Assembly: GCA_030642635.1 (NCBI GenBank)
Contig: DAOWNK010000184.1
Location: 1 to 6,579 of the forward strand
DNA from: Pirellulales bacterium
Lineage (GTDB): Bacteria > Planctomycetota > Planctomycetia > Pirellulales > Thermoguttaceae
Length of the DNA: 6,579 bases
Reading direction: 5' to 3'
In this document: positions 1-6,093 of the stretch, in pieces
How positions within the stretch are numbered: the first letter of the stretch is position 1
Layout: each line of letters begins with the position of its first letter
Program-made: the position numbers and the translations under genes
The notes under the pieces: model-generated
Seen by the model: the letters and a program-made list of their open reading frames with translations, nothing else
What the model was told of the DNA's origin: nothing
Database searches by the model: none

Positions 1-2
1 CG

Positions 3-1715
3 CCCGGCGACCGTGACGCAGAGGTCTGGAATGTGCACCGCGGCACGGCGATGTACCTGCAAAAAAAGTACCGCGAGGCAATCGACGCGTTGACGCCGGT
101 TATCGGCAAGATAAAAACGCCCGAGCTTGCCGCCGAGGCATGGTACAGGATCGGGCGATCTCAGGCGGCGCTGAAGCAATATCCGGCCGCGGTAAAGGCG
201 CTGAAGGCATCGCTGGCCGCGGCGCCAAAATGGAACCTGGCCGACGATGCGCACCTGGTGCTGGCTTATTCGTACCAGCAGACAAAGAATTTCAAAAACG
301 CCAAGGAGCACGCACGCAGGGTAATCGCCGAGTTCCCGAAAAGCAAACTGCTGGACGTTGCGCATTATCGCCTGGGCGAGTGTCTGCGATTGACCGGACA
401 GGTGAAGGCAGCGGCGGACGAGTACCGGCTCGTGCTGAAAAAATGGCCAAAGACACATCTGAAACGCCAGGTGCTTTACGCCCTGGGCTGGGCACAGCTC
501 GGCTCGAACGACTACGCCGGGGCGGAGAAGAACTTTACAGCGTTGATCGACAGATACCCTACCGACCGGCTCATTCCTCGCGCCAAACATGGTCGCGGGA
601 TCACCCGACGTCGGCTAAAAAAATTCGGCCTGGCCGTGGAAGACCTCAATACAATGTTACAGGCCGAGTCGTCGCAGAGTGAGAAATCTCGCGTCCGGCA
701 CGTATTGGGTCTTGCACAGAAGGGGATGAAGAATTACACCGACGCAGCGGCCACATTCCGAACCATATTGGCCGAGGACCCCAACTACAAGGAGACCGAG
801 AAGGTTTGCTTCGAGTTGGGCTGGTCGCTTAAGTCGCTCGGGAAAGAGGACGAAGCTGCCAAGGCGTTCGCAAATCTCACCAAAAAATTCCCGGACGGCC
901 CTCTGGCGGCCGACGCATGGTGCCTCGTCGGCGATCGGGCGTATGAAAAAAAGGACTACCGCCGTGCGGCGTCGGCCTATTACGCCGCGATGAACAAGGC
1001 CGGCAAGTCGACCCTGGGCGAACAGTCCGCCTATAAGCTCGGACTTTCATACTATCGCCAAGACAATCTGAAAAACGCCGAGCAAACCTTCAATTACCAA
1101 TGCTTCACCTGGCCGAAAGGACCGCTGTCAAGCGACGGCATGTTCATGAAGGCCGAGTGTCTGTTCAAAGAGAAGAAGTACGCCGAGGCGCTGGCCGCCT
1201 ATAACATGGTGAAACAACCGTCGAACAAGGACATACGCATCCTCGTTTTGCTTCACGCCTCACAGGCGGCCGCACAACTGAAACAGTGGGAGAAGAGCCT
1301 TGATTTTGCCACCAGGTTGACCGGCGAATTTCCCGACGCACCGCAGGTCGCCCAGGCACTTTACCAACAGGGCTGGGCACGGCAAAACCTCGGCCGGCAG
1401 GACGAGGCACTCAAGCTATACCGGCGGGTAATCGCCCAATCAAACCTGGAGCCGGCGGCCATGGCGCAGTTTATGATCGGTGAAATTCAATTCGAGCGAA
1501 AACAACATCAAGAGGCGGTAAAAAGTTTCTTCCGGGTCAGCTACGGATATGGATACCCCAAGTGGCAAGCGGCGGCCACCTACGAGGCCGGCCGGTGTTT
1601 CGAAGTGCTCAAGAAGAAAACACAAGCGATCAAGCAGTACAAGAAGCTGATCGAGCAGTTCCCGAAAAGCGACAAGGCGCCGCTGGCCAAAGAAAGGATT
1701 ACGGCGTTACAGTGA
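3..1715 (+). CDS. Tetratricopeptide-repeat protein, 5' end outside the window
   Basis: The frame is open from the first complete codon (position 3) to TGA at 1713-1715, so the gene almost certainly starts upstream. A GTG at 33 is a possible start, but TPR-like sequence already precedes it. The visible 570 residues are nearly all TPR units: about 15 in tandem, each with a G/A-x-x-Y/L pattern in helix A and an A-x-x-x-[YF] pattern in helix B, often ending in FP or WP. Examples are AWYRIGRSQAALKQYPAAV and ATYEAGRCFEVLKKKTQAI. TPR arrays are protein-binding scaffolds; no catalytic domain is visible. Any signal peptide or membrane anchor would lie in the missing N-terminus. The next gene, an ExbB homologue, starts 33 bases after the stop, so the two are probably co-transcribed. 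By analogy with CpoB/YbgF beside tolQR, I infer an envelope accessory role. Family assignment is firm; function is not. Confidence 0.9.
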   Translation, partial: PGDRDAEVWNVHRGTAMYLQKKYREAIDALTPVIGKIKTPELAAEAWYRIGRSQAALKQYPAAVKALKASLAAAPKWNLADDAHLVLAYSYQQTKNFKNAKEHARRVIAEFPKSKLLDVAHYRLGECLRLTGQVKAAADEYRLVLKKWPKTHLKRQVLYALGWAQLGSNDYAGAEKNFTALIDRYPTDRLIPRAKHGRGITRRRLKKFGLAVEDLNTMLQAESSQSEKSRVRHVLGLAQKGMKNYTDAAATFRTILAEDPNYKETEKVCFELGWSLKSLGKEDEAAKAFANLTKKFPDGPLAADAWCLVGDRAYEKKDYRRAASAYYAAMNKAGKSTLGEQSAYKLGLSYYRQDNLKNAEQTFNYQCFTWPKGPLSSDGMFMKAECLFKEKKYAEALAAYNMVKQPSNKDIRILVLLHASQAAAQLKQWEKSLDFATRLTGEFPDAPQVAQALYQQGWARQNLGRQDEALKLYRRVIAQSNLEPAAMAQFMIGEIQFERKQHQEAVKSFFRVSYGYGYPKWQAAATYEAGRCFEVLKKKTQAIKQYKKLIEQFPKSDKAPLAKERITALQ

Positions 1716-1735
1716 TGGCAATTTACTCCCAAAAT

Positions 1736-1739
1736 GAGG
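1736..1739 (+). promoter_or_regulatory. Ribosome binding site for the ExbB-like gene
   Basis: GAGG lies 9 bases before the ATG at 1749, a normal Shine-Dalgarno spacing. An in-frame TAA immediately precedes that ATG (1746-1748), so 1749 is the first usable start in this frame. The ATG at 1715, which overlaps the upstream stop, is in a different frame with no family resemblance. Confidence 0.6.
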
Positions 1740-1748
1740 TTCCCATAA

Positions 1749-2672
1749 ATGAACATAACCAACCCCGTGGCCCGGTGCGGCCTTTCCATGTTTGTTGTTT
1801 TTGTGGCGGCCGCAATGTCGTTTGCCCAGCAAGTAGGCCCGCAGCCCGGCAATGCAGACGAGGCGATTGCTGCGGCCGAGGCCGCACTGGCCGCGGAAGA
1901 ACCGGCCGATGAGCACCCCGACGCCGGGCTGAATGCGGCAGCAACACCGGCGTTCGAGGAAAAGATCAACATACTGGAGTTGCTCGTCAAGGGCGGGCAC
2001 CTGATGTGGCCGATCGCCTTCATGTCGTTGCTGGTGGTCACCTTTGGCCTGGAACGTCTGTGGGGCCTGCGGCGCCGCAAGGTGTTGCCCGCGAAACTGA
2101 TCGGCGGCTTGCAGAAACTGGCCGACCAGCCCGGAGGGTTCGATCCGCGCAAAGCGTATAAACTCTGCCGAGAGTATCCCTCAGCAGCCGCAAACGTCGT
2201 CAAAACCATGTTGTTGAAGGTCGGCCGGCCGGCCGGCGAGATCGAGCGTGCAGTGGGCGAGTCGGAGAACCGAGAAGCCGCTCGGCTGTACGCCAACGTC
2301 CGCTGGCTCAGCCTTGCCGCTAGTGTCTCACCGCTGCTGGGATTGCTCGGTACAGTCTGGGGTATGATCCAGGCGTTTTTCGCCACCGCCAACCTGCCGG
2401 TCGGCGCCAACAAGGCCGAGCACCTGGCCGACGGCATTTACGTCGCGTTGGTCACCACGTTTGCCGGGCTGTCGGTGGCCATACCGGCCGCCGTATTGGC
2501 GCACCTGTTCGAGGGACGCATTCAAAAACTATTCCGCGAGTTGGACGAGGTGCTTTTGGAGTTGCTGCCGCAGTTGGAGCGGTTCGAGGGCCGGCTACGC
2601 GCACGGAAAAGTTCAACCGGTCGGCACGTTGCCGCTGCCGGTTGCGGCGACGAAGTAGGTGAAAGGGATTAG
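1749..2672 (+). CDS. MotA/TolQ/ExbB-family proton channel subunit with signal peptide
   Basis: This 307-residue inner-membrane protein belongs to the family whose pentamers surround ExbD/TolR dimers and couple proton flow to mechanical work. Residues 1-26 look like a signal peptide (hydrophobic 12-25, likely cleavage after SFA). An Ala/Glu-rich, probably periplasmic stretch follows (about 27-75). Membrane helices are at about 84-104, 186-210 and 229-252. The family signatures are clear: SPLLGLLGTVWGMI (194-207) in helix 2 and ALVTTFAGLSVAIPA (233-247) in helix 3. The extra N-terminus makes it longer than E. coli ExbB or TolQ; such signal-peptide-bearing forms are frequent in planctomycetes. 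The last residues (about 286-307) look non-conserved, and the final codons and TAG lie inside a heptamer repeat. The ExbD-like partner follows 67 bases downstream. Family membership is near certain. ExbB versus TolQ orthology is left open, although the TonB/TolA-like third gene suggests an energy-transduction system rather than a flagellar stator. Confidence 0.95.
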   Translation: MNITNPVARCGLSMFVVFVAAAMSFAQQVGPQPGNADEAIAAAEAALAAEEPADEHPDAGLNAAATPAFEEKINILELLVKGGHLMWPIAFMSLLVVTFGLERLWGLRRRKVLPAKLIGGLQKLADQPGGFDPRKAYKLCREYPSAAANVVKTMLLKVGRPAGEIERAVGESENREAARLYANVRWLSLAASVSPLLGLLGTVWGMIQAFFATANLPVGANKAEHLADGIYVALVTTFAGLSVAIPAAVLAHLFEGRIQKLFRELDEVLLELLPQLERFEGRLRARKSSTGRHVAAAGCGDEVGERD

Positions 2673-2729
2673 GGATTAGGGATTGGAAAAGACGTAACAT
2701 CGAACTCTAATCCCCAATCCCTAATCCCT
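2664..2729 (+). repeat. Inverted pair of three-unit heptamer arrays between the exbB-like and exbD-like genes
   Basis: Positions 2664-2684 are three tandem copies of AGGGATT. Positions 2709-2729 are AATCCCC, AATCCCT, AATCCCT, the inverted counterpart. The arms pair at 20 of 21 positions around a 24-base spacer, and the pairing can extend inward by a G-T wobble and two more pairs. The left arm contains the TAG stop of the exbB-like gene (2670-2672); the right arm ends 10 bases before the ATG of the exbD-like gene. The arrangement resembles the short tandemly repeated heptamer sequences described in cyanobacteria. As RNA it would form a long hairpin that could affect mRNA stability or the relative translation of the two subunits; that effect is inferred. 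Confidence 0.85.
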
Positions 2730-2739
2730 GGACAAAACC

Positions 2740-3195
2740 ATGGCCGTAAAAATCGACAAAGGCGCGGCGCTGGCCAACCTCAGCCTGACGCCGCTTATCG
2801 ACATCGTATTTCTGCTGCTGATCTTCTTCCTGGTCGCAACGCGGTTTGCAGAGGAAGAGCGTGAACTGGAAGTCGTGTTGCCCGATGCAAGCGAGGCACG
2901 GCCGCTTACCAGCAAGCCGCGAGAACTGTTCGTCAATATCGACAAAGATGGTCGTTACTATGTTACTGCCAAGGTGGTCGATCTGCCGCAGTTGCAACAG
3001 ATTCTGGAGGCGGCCTACGTAAACAATCCCGGCCGGGCGTCGGTTGTCATCCGGGCAGACAAACGCAGCCGGTTGGAATATACCGTCGCAGTGATAAACG
3101 CATGTAAAAAGGCCAAGATCAGGGATTATCGGCTTACGACAAAGAAGGTGGAAGGCGGAAGGTGGAAAGCCCCCGGATTGCAATCCGGGGGATAG
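2740..3195 (+). CDS. ExbD/TolR-family biopolymer transport protein
   Basis: This 151-residue protein has the ExbD/TolR layout: a short cytoplasmic N-terminus, one membrane helix (about 18-36) and a small periplasmic domain (about 40-135). The helix begins with LTPLIDIVFLLLIFFLV; D21 matches the conserved proton-carrying aspartate of ExbD/TolR. The periplasmic part ends with the typical V-x-I-x-A-D (102-107) and VINACKKAKI (118-127) elements. The ATG is the first start after an in-frame TAA at 2722; only a weak GGA (2730-2732) precedes it. Residues 136-151 appear foreign: they are encoded by a heptamer array and a palindromic repeat that also supply the stop codon. The protein should assemble with the ExbB-like subunit to energise the 888-residue protein encoded next. 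The family call is near certain; ExbD versus TolR cannot be settled here. Confidence 0.95.
   Translation: MAVKIDKGAALANLSLTPLIDIVFLLLIFFLVATRFAEEERELEVVLPDASEARPLTSKPRELFVNIDKDGRYYVTAKVVDLPQLQQILEAAYVNNPGRASVVIRADKRSRLEYTVAVINACKKAKIRDYRLTTKKVEGGRWKAPGLQSGG
3147..3167 (+). repeat. Three-unit heptamer array GGYGGAA inside the 3' end of the exbD-like gene
   Basis: GGTGGAA, GGCGGAA and GGTGGAA follow one another exactly. The 21 bases are a multiple of three, so the exbD-like frame passes through and reads EGGRWK. The unit length equals that of the array upstream of exbD, but the sequence differs. Confidence 0.8.
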
Positions 3196-3244
3196 TGTAT
3201 GGGAAAACCGCTGCAATTCCCCCGGATTGCAATCCGGGGGCTTT
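3166..3244 (+). repeat. Pair of identical 22-base palindromes forming a larger inverted repeat
   Basis: Positions 3170-3191 and 3219-3240 carry the same perfect palindrome (half-site CCCCCGGATTG). Including flanks, 3166-3192 and 3218-3244 are perfect 27-base inverted copies around a 25-base spacer. Each palindrome can fold alone into a 9-bp GC-rich stem with a TGCA loop, or the two can pair with each other. The left copy lies inside the exbD-like reading frame; the element ends 21 bases before the next ATG. No transposase is nearby. It looks like a dispersed intergenic palindromic element of the REP type; dispersal is inferred, as only this locus is visible. Confidence 0.85.
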
Positions 3245-3245
3245 T
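3219..3245 (+). terminator. Possible Rho-independent terminator or attenuator after the exbD-like gene
   Basis: The second palindrome forms a strong GC-rich hairpin followed directly by CTTTT (3241-3245). The T tract is short. If active, it would lower expression of the downstream gene relative to the channel subunits instead of ending the operon. The same hairpin is equally explained as part of the repeat element. Confidence 0.35.
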
Positions 3246-3265
3246 GAATGTGATTAAAAAACAAA

Positions 3266-5932
3266 ATGCCCAGTGAACACGCAAAAACCCGGAGTGTCGC
3301 TGCCGCCAGGCTGGCCGACTTCGACGAGGCGCTCTGGCCGATCCACCTCGCCGTGCTGATCCTGGCCGGGTTCGTCGCGGCGGTGATCGTCGCCGTGGGC
3401 AATTTCGACGAGCAGCGAATCTTATACAACGGCTGGACCTGGCTGGGCGGCGTTGGGCTGACAATCGTGGCGGCCTTTTGCGGAATTATGTTCCTGCAAG
3501 GCAAGATGCTCCACAGGTTACAGTTCTGCATCATTGTCAGTCTGACGGTGCATCTGCTGTTGGCAATCCACCTGCACGGGCAGTACCTGGCGCTTATGGC
3601 CGAACGGCAGACCGAACTGAAAAATTGTGTGACGGAAGAGGAGCAGTACGAACAGATCGTCGTACACGACTATCATTGGCAACAGCTTGACCAGCCCGAG
3701 ATCAGGCAGAGTTTCGAGGAACCTGTCGAGCACGAAGTACCGGAGCCGAGCAAGCCGGAGGCGATCGAACACTCGACCGATGAGCCGGACGTGCCGGACC
3801 AGCAGCAGGTGGCCGAGGAGCCGGAGACCCCCAATCTTCAACAGCCAACCCCGGCGATGGTCGAGCGTGAGGAGCTATCCGCCCCACACCGTGCCCAGCC
3901 CGCCGGAGTGCAGATCAGTCGCCAGGCGTGGCGGCACAGTCCGAGTTTGAACGAACCGATCCCGGAGCCGCAGTTCAAGCCGCAGCCGCAACAGACGACC
4001 GCCGTGCTGGAGGTGCGCATTGCACCCAGCCGCGGCGAACGGCTGCCGGTCAGCGTCGATCAGCGCCAGGTATACGAGAAGCCCTCGAGCATCCGGCAGC
4101 CGACGGCGGTAAGGTTGGCGCGTCGGGCGAGCCGCTCGGAGCAGCTTGTAGACGTTCCGACCACGCCGTCTCCCACTCGGCAGACCATCCGCGCGGCCGA
4201 AATCCCCCGGACCGAGGCCGTAACCCCGGAACCGGTCAGGATCGCCCGACGTGTGCGGCAGATCGAAATCATGGCGAACAGCCCACGGCGGCGCAGCGGC
4301 GGCCTGCCCGGCGAGTTTGTCGACCGTGTGCCGATCGACTCGGCCATCGAGATCGGCCCAGCATCGACCACGCCGGGGACGGTGCCGGGACGGCGACGGC
4401 TACCTGCCGGCGACCAGCCGTTGCACTTATTGTTGGCAGCTCAGGTCGGACGCGGAGCGCCGGGCCGAAGCGATATTCCCGGAATGCCACGCGGAATCTC
4501 TGAGACGGGTGCCTTGCAGGAAGAGCCGGTTGCCACCGCCGCAGCTACCACAACGCTAGGCAATGCCGCCGAGGTGGTTACAGTTAGCGGCGCCGGCGCG
4601 GAGCCGGGCTGTCAGGAGGGCGGACTGCCGGTGCAGATCGTCGCCGTGGCAGGACCGGGCGGATTGGGATACGATCTATCGCCTGAAGTCGGATTGCCCA
4701 GCCGTCGGGCACGTCGGGCAAGCCGGCTCGTACACATGGTCCCGCGACGGTTTATGATCGAGCGCAGCGGCGGCAAGTTGGCCATCGCCGACCAACTCGT
4801 CGGTCGGCCGACCGATGCGTTCCGGCATCGCAACCTCTCCGACCGTGCCAAAATCATCCAGGCCCACGGCGGCACGGAGGGCACAGAAAAAGCAGTCGAG
4901 ATGGGGTTGGACTTCTTCGCCAGAATGCAATTCCCCGACGGGCACTGGAGCCTCCACGAACTGCCGCCTGGGGTAGAATACGACGACCCGGCGTTGGGGC
5001 AAATGCAGTCCGATTCGGCCGCCACCGCCTTGGCGCTGCTGGCATATCTTGGCGCCGGCTATACGCACCTGGACGACAAACATCGGGAGATTGTCGACCG
5101 TGGAATCGACTGGCTTGTGGAACACCAGCGGCCCGACGGCGATTTGTTCTCCACCAGCGGCGGTACCGGCTATACCTGGCTCTACAGTCACGGTATCGCC
5201 GCTATGGCGCTGTGCGAGGCGTACGGCATGACGCAGGACCCGAAGCTCCGCGAGCCGGCCCGTCTGGCGGTTGAGTTCATCGTCAACTCGCAACATCCCA
5301 CATACGGCGGCTGGCGATACAAGCCGGGCCTGGAGACTGACACCTCGGTCAGCGGTTGGCCGGTGATGGCGCTTAAGAGTGCGCAAATGGCCGGTCTGGA
5401 CGTGCCGGTAGATGCGTTCCGAAAGGTCGGCGGCTGGCTCGATCGGGCCTCGGCGCCTACTCGGCGTGGACTTTACGTTTACAACCCGTACGCGGCGGCC
5501 ACCGCCCAGCAACGCCGCGGCCGCAGCCCTAGCCTGGCAATGACCGCAGAGGCCATGCTCATGCGAATGTACCTGGGCCGCGGCGGCAGCGACTCGGGAC
5601 TGACGGCCGGCGCCGATTACCTCAAGGCCAATCTGCCGACCCCCGGCGCCAAGGACCGTCCTGCCCGCGATTGCTACTACTGGTACTACGCCACGCAGGC
5701 GATGTTCCATATGCGCGGCGAGTACTGGACGGCCCGGAACGATCGGCTTCGTCCGCTGGCCGAGGGCCGACAGGGGACCAAAGGCTGGGCTGCCGGCAGT
5801 TGGCATCCCGGCAAACCGACCGTAGACCGCTGGGGTCACGCCGGCGGCCGGCATTACGTCACAGCAATGCACCTGCTTGTGCTGGAGGTCTACTATCGCT
5901 ACCTGCCGCTGTTCCAGGAGTTGAGCAGGTAA
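3266..5932 (+). CDS. TonB/TolA-like membrane anchor fused to a squalene-cyclase-like toroid domain
   Basis: This 888-residue protein has three parts. First, three predicted membrane helices (about 27-46, 58-78, 84-105) with K80 and R84 before the third and an acidic first loop, placing the N-terminus inside and the remainder in the periplasm. Helix 3 contains IIVSLTVHLLLAI, with an SxxxH motif (S92, H96) as in the anchors of TonB and TolA. Second, a low-complexity linker: acidic and Pro-rich at about 111-205, then basic at about 245-345 with repeated ARR motifs. Third, from about 530, an alpha/alpha-toroid of prenyltransferase/squalene-oxidase repeats, including GLDFFARMQFPDGHW (547-561), GIDWLVEHQRPDGDL (613-627) and FIVNSQHPTYGGW (671-683). 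The DxDD acid motif of class II terpene cyclases is not seen; the comparable stretch reads ETDTSVSG (690-697), so a binding role is likelier than cyclisation. An in-frame TGA at 3251 makes this ATG the first start; no clear Shine-Dalgarno sequence is visible. Position behind exbB/exbD homologues supports an energy-coupled role, which is inferred. Confidence 0.9.
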   Translation: MPSEHAKTRSVAAARLADFDEALWPIHLAVLILAGFVAAVIVAVGNFDEQRILYNGWTWLGGVGLTIVAAFCGIMFLQGKMLHRLQFCIIVSLTVHLLLAIHLHGQYLALMAERQTELKNCVTEEEQYEQIVVHDYHWQQLDQPEIRQSFEEPVEHEVPEPSKPEAIEHSTDEPDVPDQQQVAEEPETPNLQQPTPAMVEREELSAPHRAQPAGVQISRQAWRHSPSLNEPIPEPQFKPQPQQTTAVLEVRIAPSRGERLPVSVDQRQVYEKPSSIRQPTAVRLARRASRSEQLVDVPTTPSPTRQTIRAAEIPRTEAVTPEPVRIARRVRQIEIMANSPRRRSGGLPGEFVDRVPIDSAIEIGPASTTPGTVPGRRRLPAGDQPLHLLLAAQVGRGAPGRSDIPGMPRGISETGALQEEPVATAAATTTLGNAAEVVTVSGAGAEPGCQEGGLPVQIVAVAGPGGLGYDLSPEVGLPSRRARRASRLVHMVPRRFMIERSGGKLAIADQLVGRPTDAFRHRNLSDRAKIIQAHGGTEGTEKAVEMGLDFFARMQFPDGHWSLHELPPGVEYDDPALGQMQSDSAATALALLAYLGAGYTHLDDKHREIVDRGIDWLVEHQRPDGDLFSTSGGTGYTWLYSHGIAAMALCEAYGMTQDPKLREPARLAVEFIVNSQHPTYGGWRYKPGLETDTSVSGWPVMALKSAQMAGLDVPVDAFRKVGGWLDRASAPTRRGLYVYNPYAAATAQQRRGRSPSLAMTAEAMLMRMYLGRGGSDSGLTAGADYLKANLPTPGAKDRPARDCYYWYYATQAMFHMRGEYWTARNDRLRPLAEGRQGTKGWAAGSWHPGKPTVDRWGHAGGRHYVTAMHLLVLEVYYRYLPLFQELSR

Positions 5933-5940
5933 GTTTAGAG

Positions 5941-5999
5941 GCGAGCCGCCGGGTTTATCCCGGCGCGAACCATGCGCGGGGACAAGCCCCGCGGCTCGC
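5941..5999 (+). repeat. Multi-stem intergenic repeat element
   Basis: It begins 8 bases after the toroid gene's stop codon. GCGAGCCGC (5941-5949) pairs perfectly with GCGGCTCGC (5991-5999). Between them are two hairpins: CGCCGGG/CCCGGCG around TTTAT (5947-5965) and CGCGGGG/CCCCGCG around ACAAG (5975-5993). The inner hairpins share a few bases with the outer stem, so full-length stems compete. No T tract follows, which argues against an intrinsic terminator. The form suggests a dispersed structured repeat; similar elements are common between planctomycete genes, but copy number cannot be checked here. Confidence 0.75.
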
Positions 6000-6014
6000 T
6001 AAATGCTACCCCAC

Positions 6015-6062
6015 TTGCACCCCAGTCAGTTATCACTATAATGCAGGGGTTAATGCTATAAT
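6015..6062 (+). promoter_or_regulatory. Possible promoter with two consensus -10 boxes
   Basis: TATAAT occurs twice, at 6037-6042 and 6057-6062, in an AT-rich patch of an otherwise GC-rich window. The first has a weak -35 candidate, TTGCAC at 6015-6020, 16 bases upstream. The second lies 31 bases before the ATG at 6094 and has no convincing -35. A promoter here would make the last gene a separate transcription unit. The boxes match the sigma-70 consensus only; no transcription start is known. Confidence 0.4.
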
Positions 6063-6093
6063 AAAAAGTCGGTTCAGATAATCGGGTAATACT

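Noticed and set aside
33..1715. GTG at 33 as the true start of the TPR gene
   Set aside because: The frame is open to the window edge and the residues just before it continue the first TPR helix, so the gene more likely begins upstream.
1715..1912. ATG overlapping the TPR stop (TGATG) as a translationally coupled start
   Set aside because: The frame encodes a Cys/Arg-rich featureless peptide. The exbB-like gene begins at 1749 in another frame with a good ribosome binding site and a signal peptide.
1580..2437. Open frame of 285 codons on the - strand opposite the TPR end and the exbB-like gene
   Set aside because: It crosses two real + strand genes, has low-complexity Ser/Ala/Arg composition and no family signature.
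2664..2686. Telomere-like or G-quadruplex sequence (AGGGATT repeats)
   Set aside because: Only three GGG runs plus a GG are present, and the inverted arm downstream makes a hairpin the simpler structure. A telomere is implausible in this setting.
3166..3244. Ends of an insertion sequence or a CRISPR fragment
   Set aside because: No transposase frame lies between or beside the palindromes, the spacer is only 25 bases, and there are just two copies with no array structure.
3928..4503. Open + strand frame of 191 codons inside the linker of the 888-residue protein, considered as evidence of a frameshift
   Set aside because: The main frame stays open and recognisable on both sides, so no frame change is needed. 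The alternative frame is Arg/Ala-rich and featureless.
4676..5872. Long open frame of 398 codons on the - strand opposite the toroid domain
   Set aside because: It is Ala/Arg/Gly/Val-rich with no recognisable motif, and the + strand over the same bases encodes clear toroid repeats. It is a shadow caused by high GC.
4853..5929. Squalene-hopene cyclase enzyme for hopanoid synthesis
   Set aside because: No DxDD motif, the domain is shorter than a full cyclase, it is fused to a periplasm-facing anchor, and no hopanoid genes are nearby.
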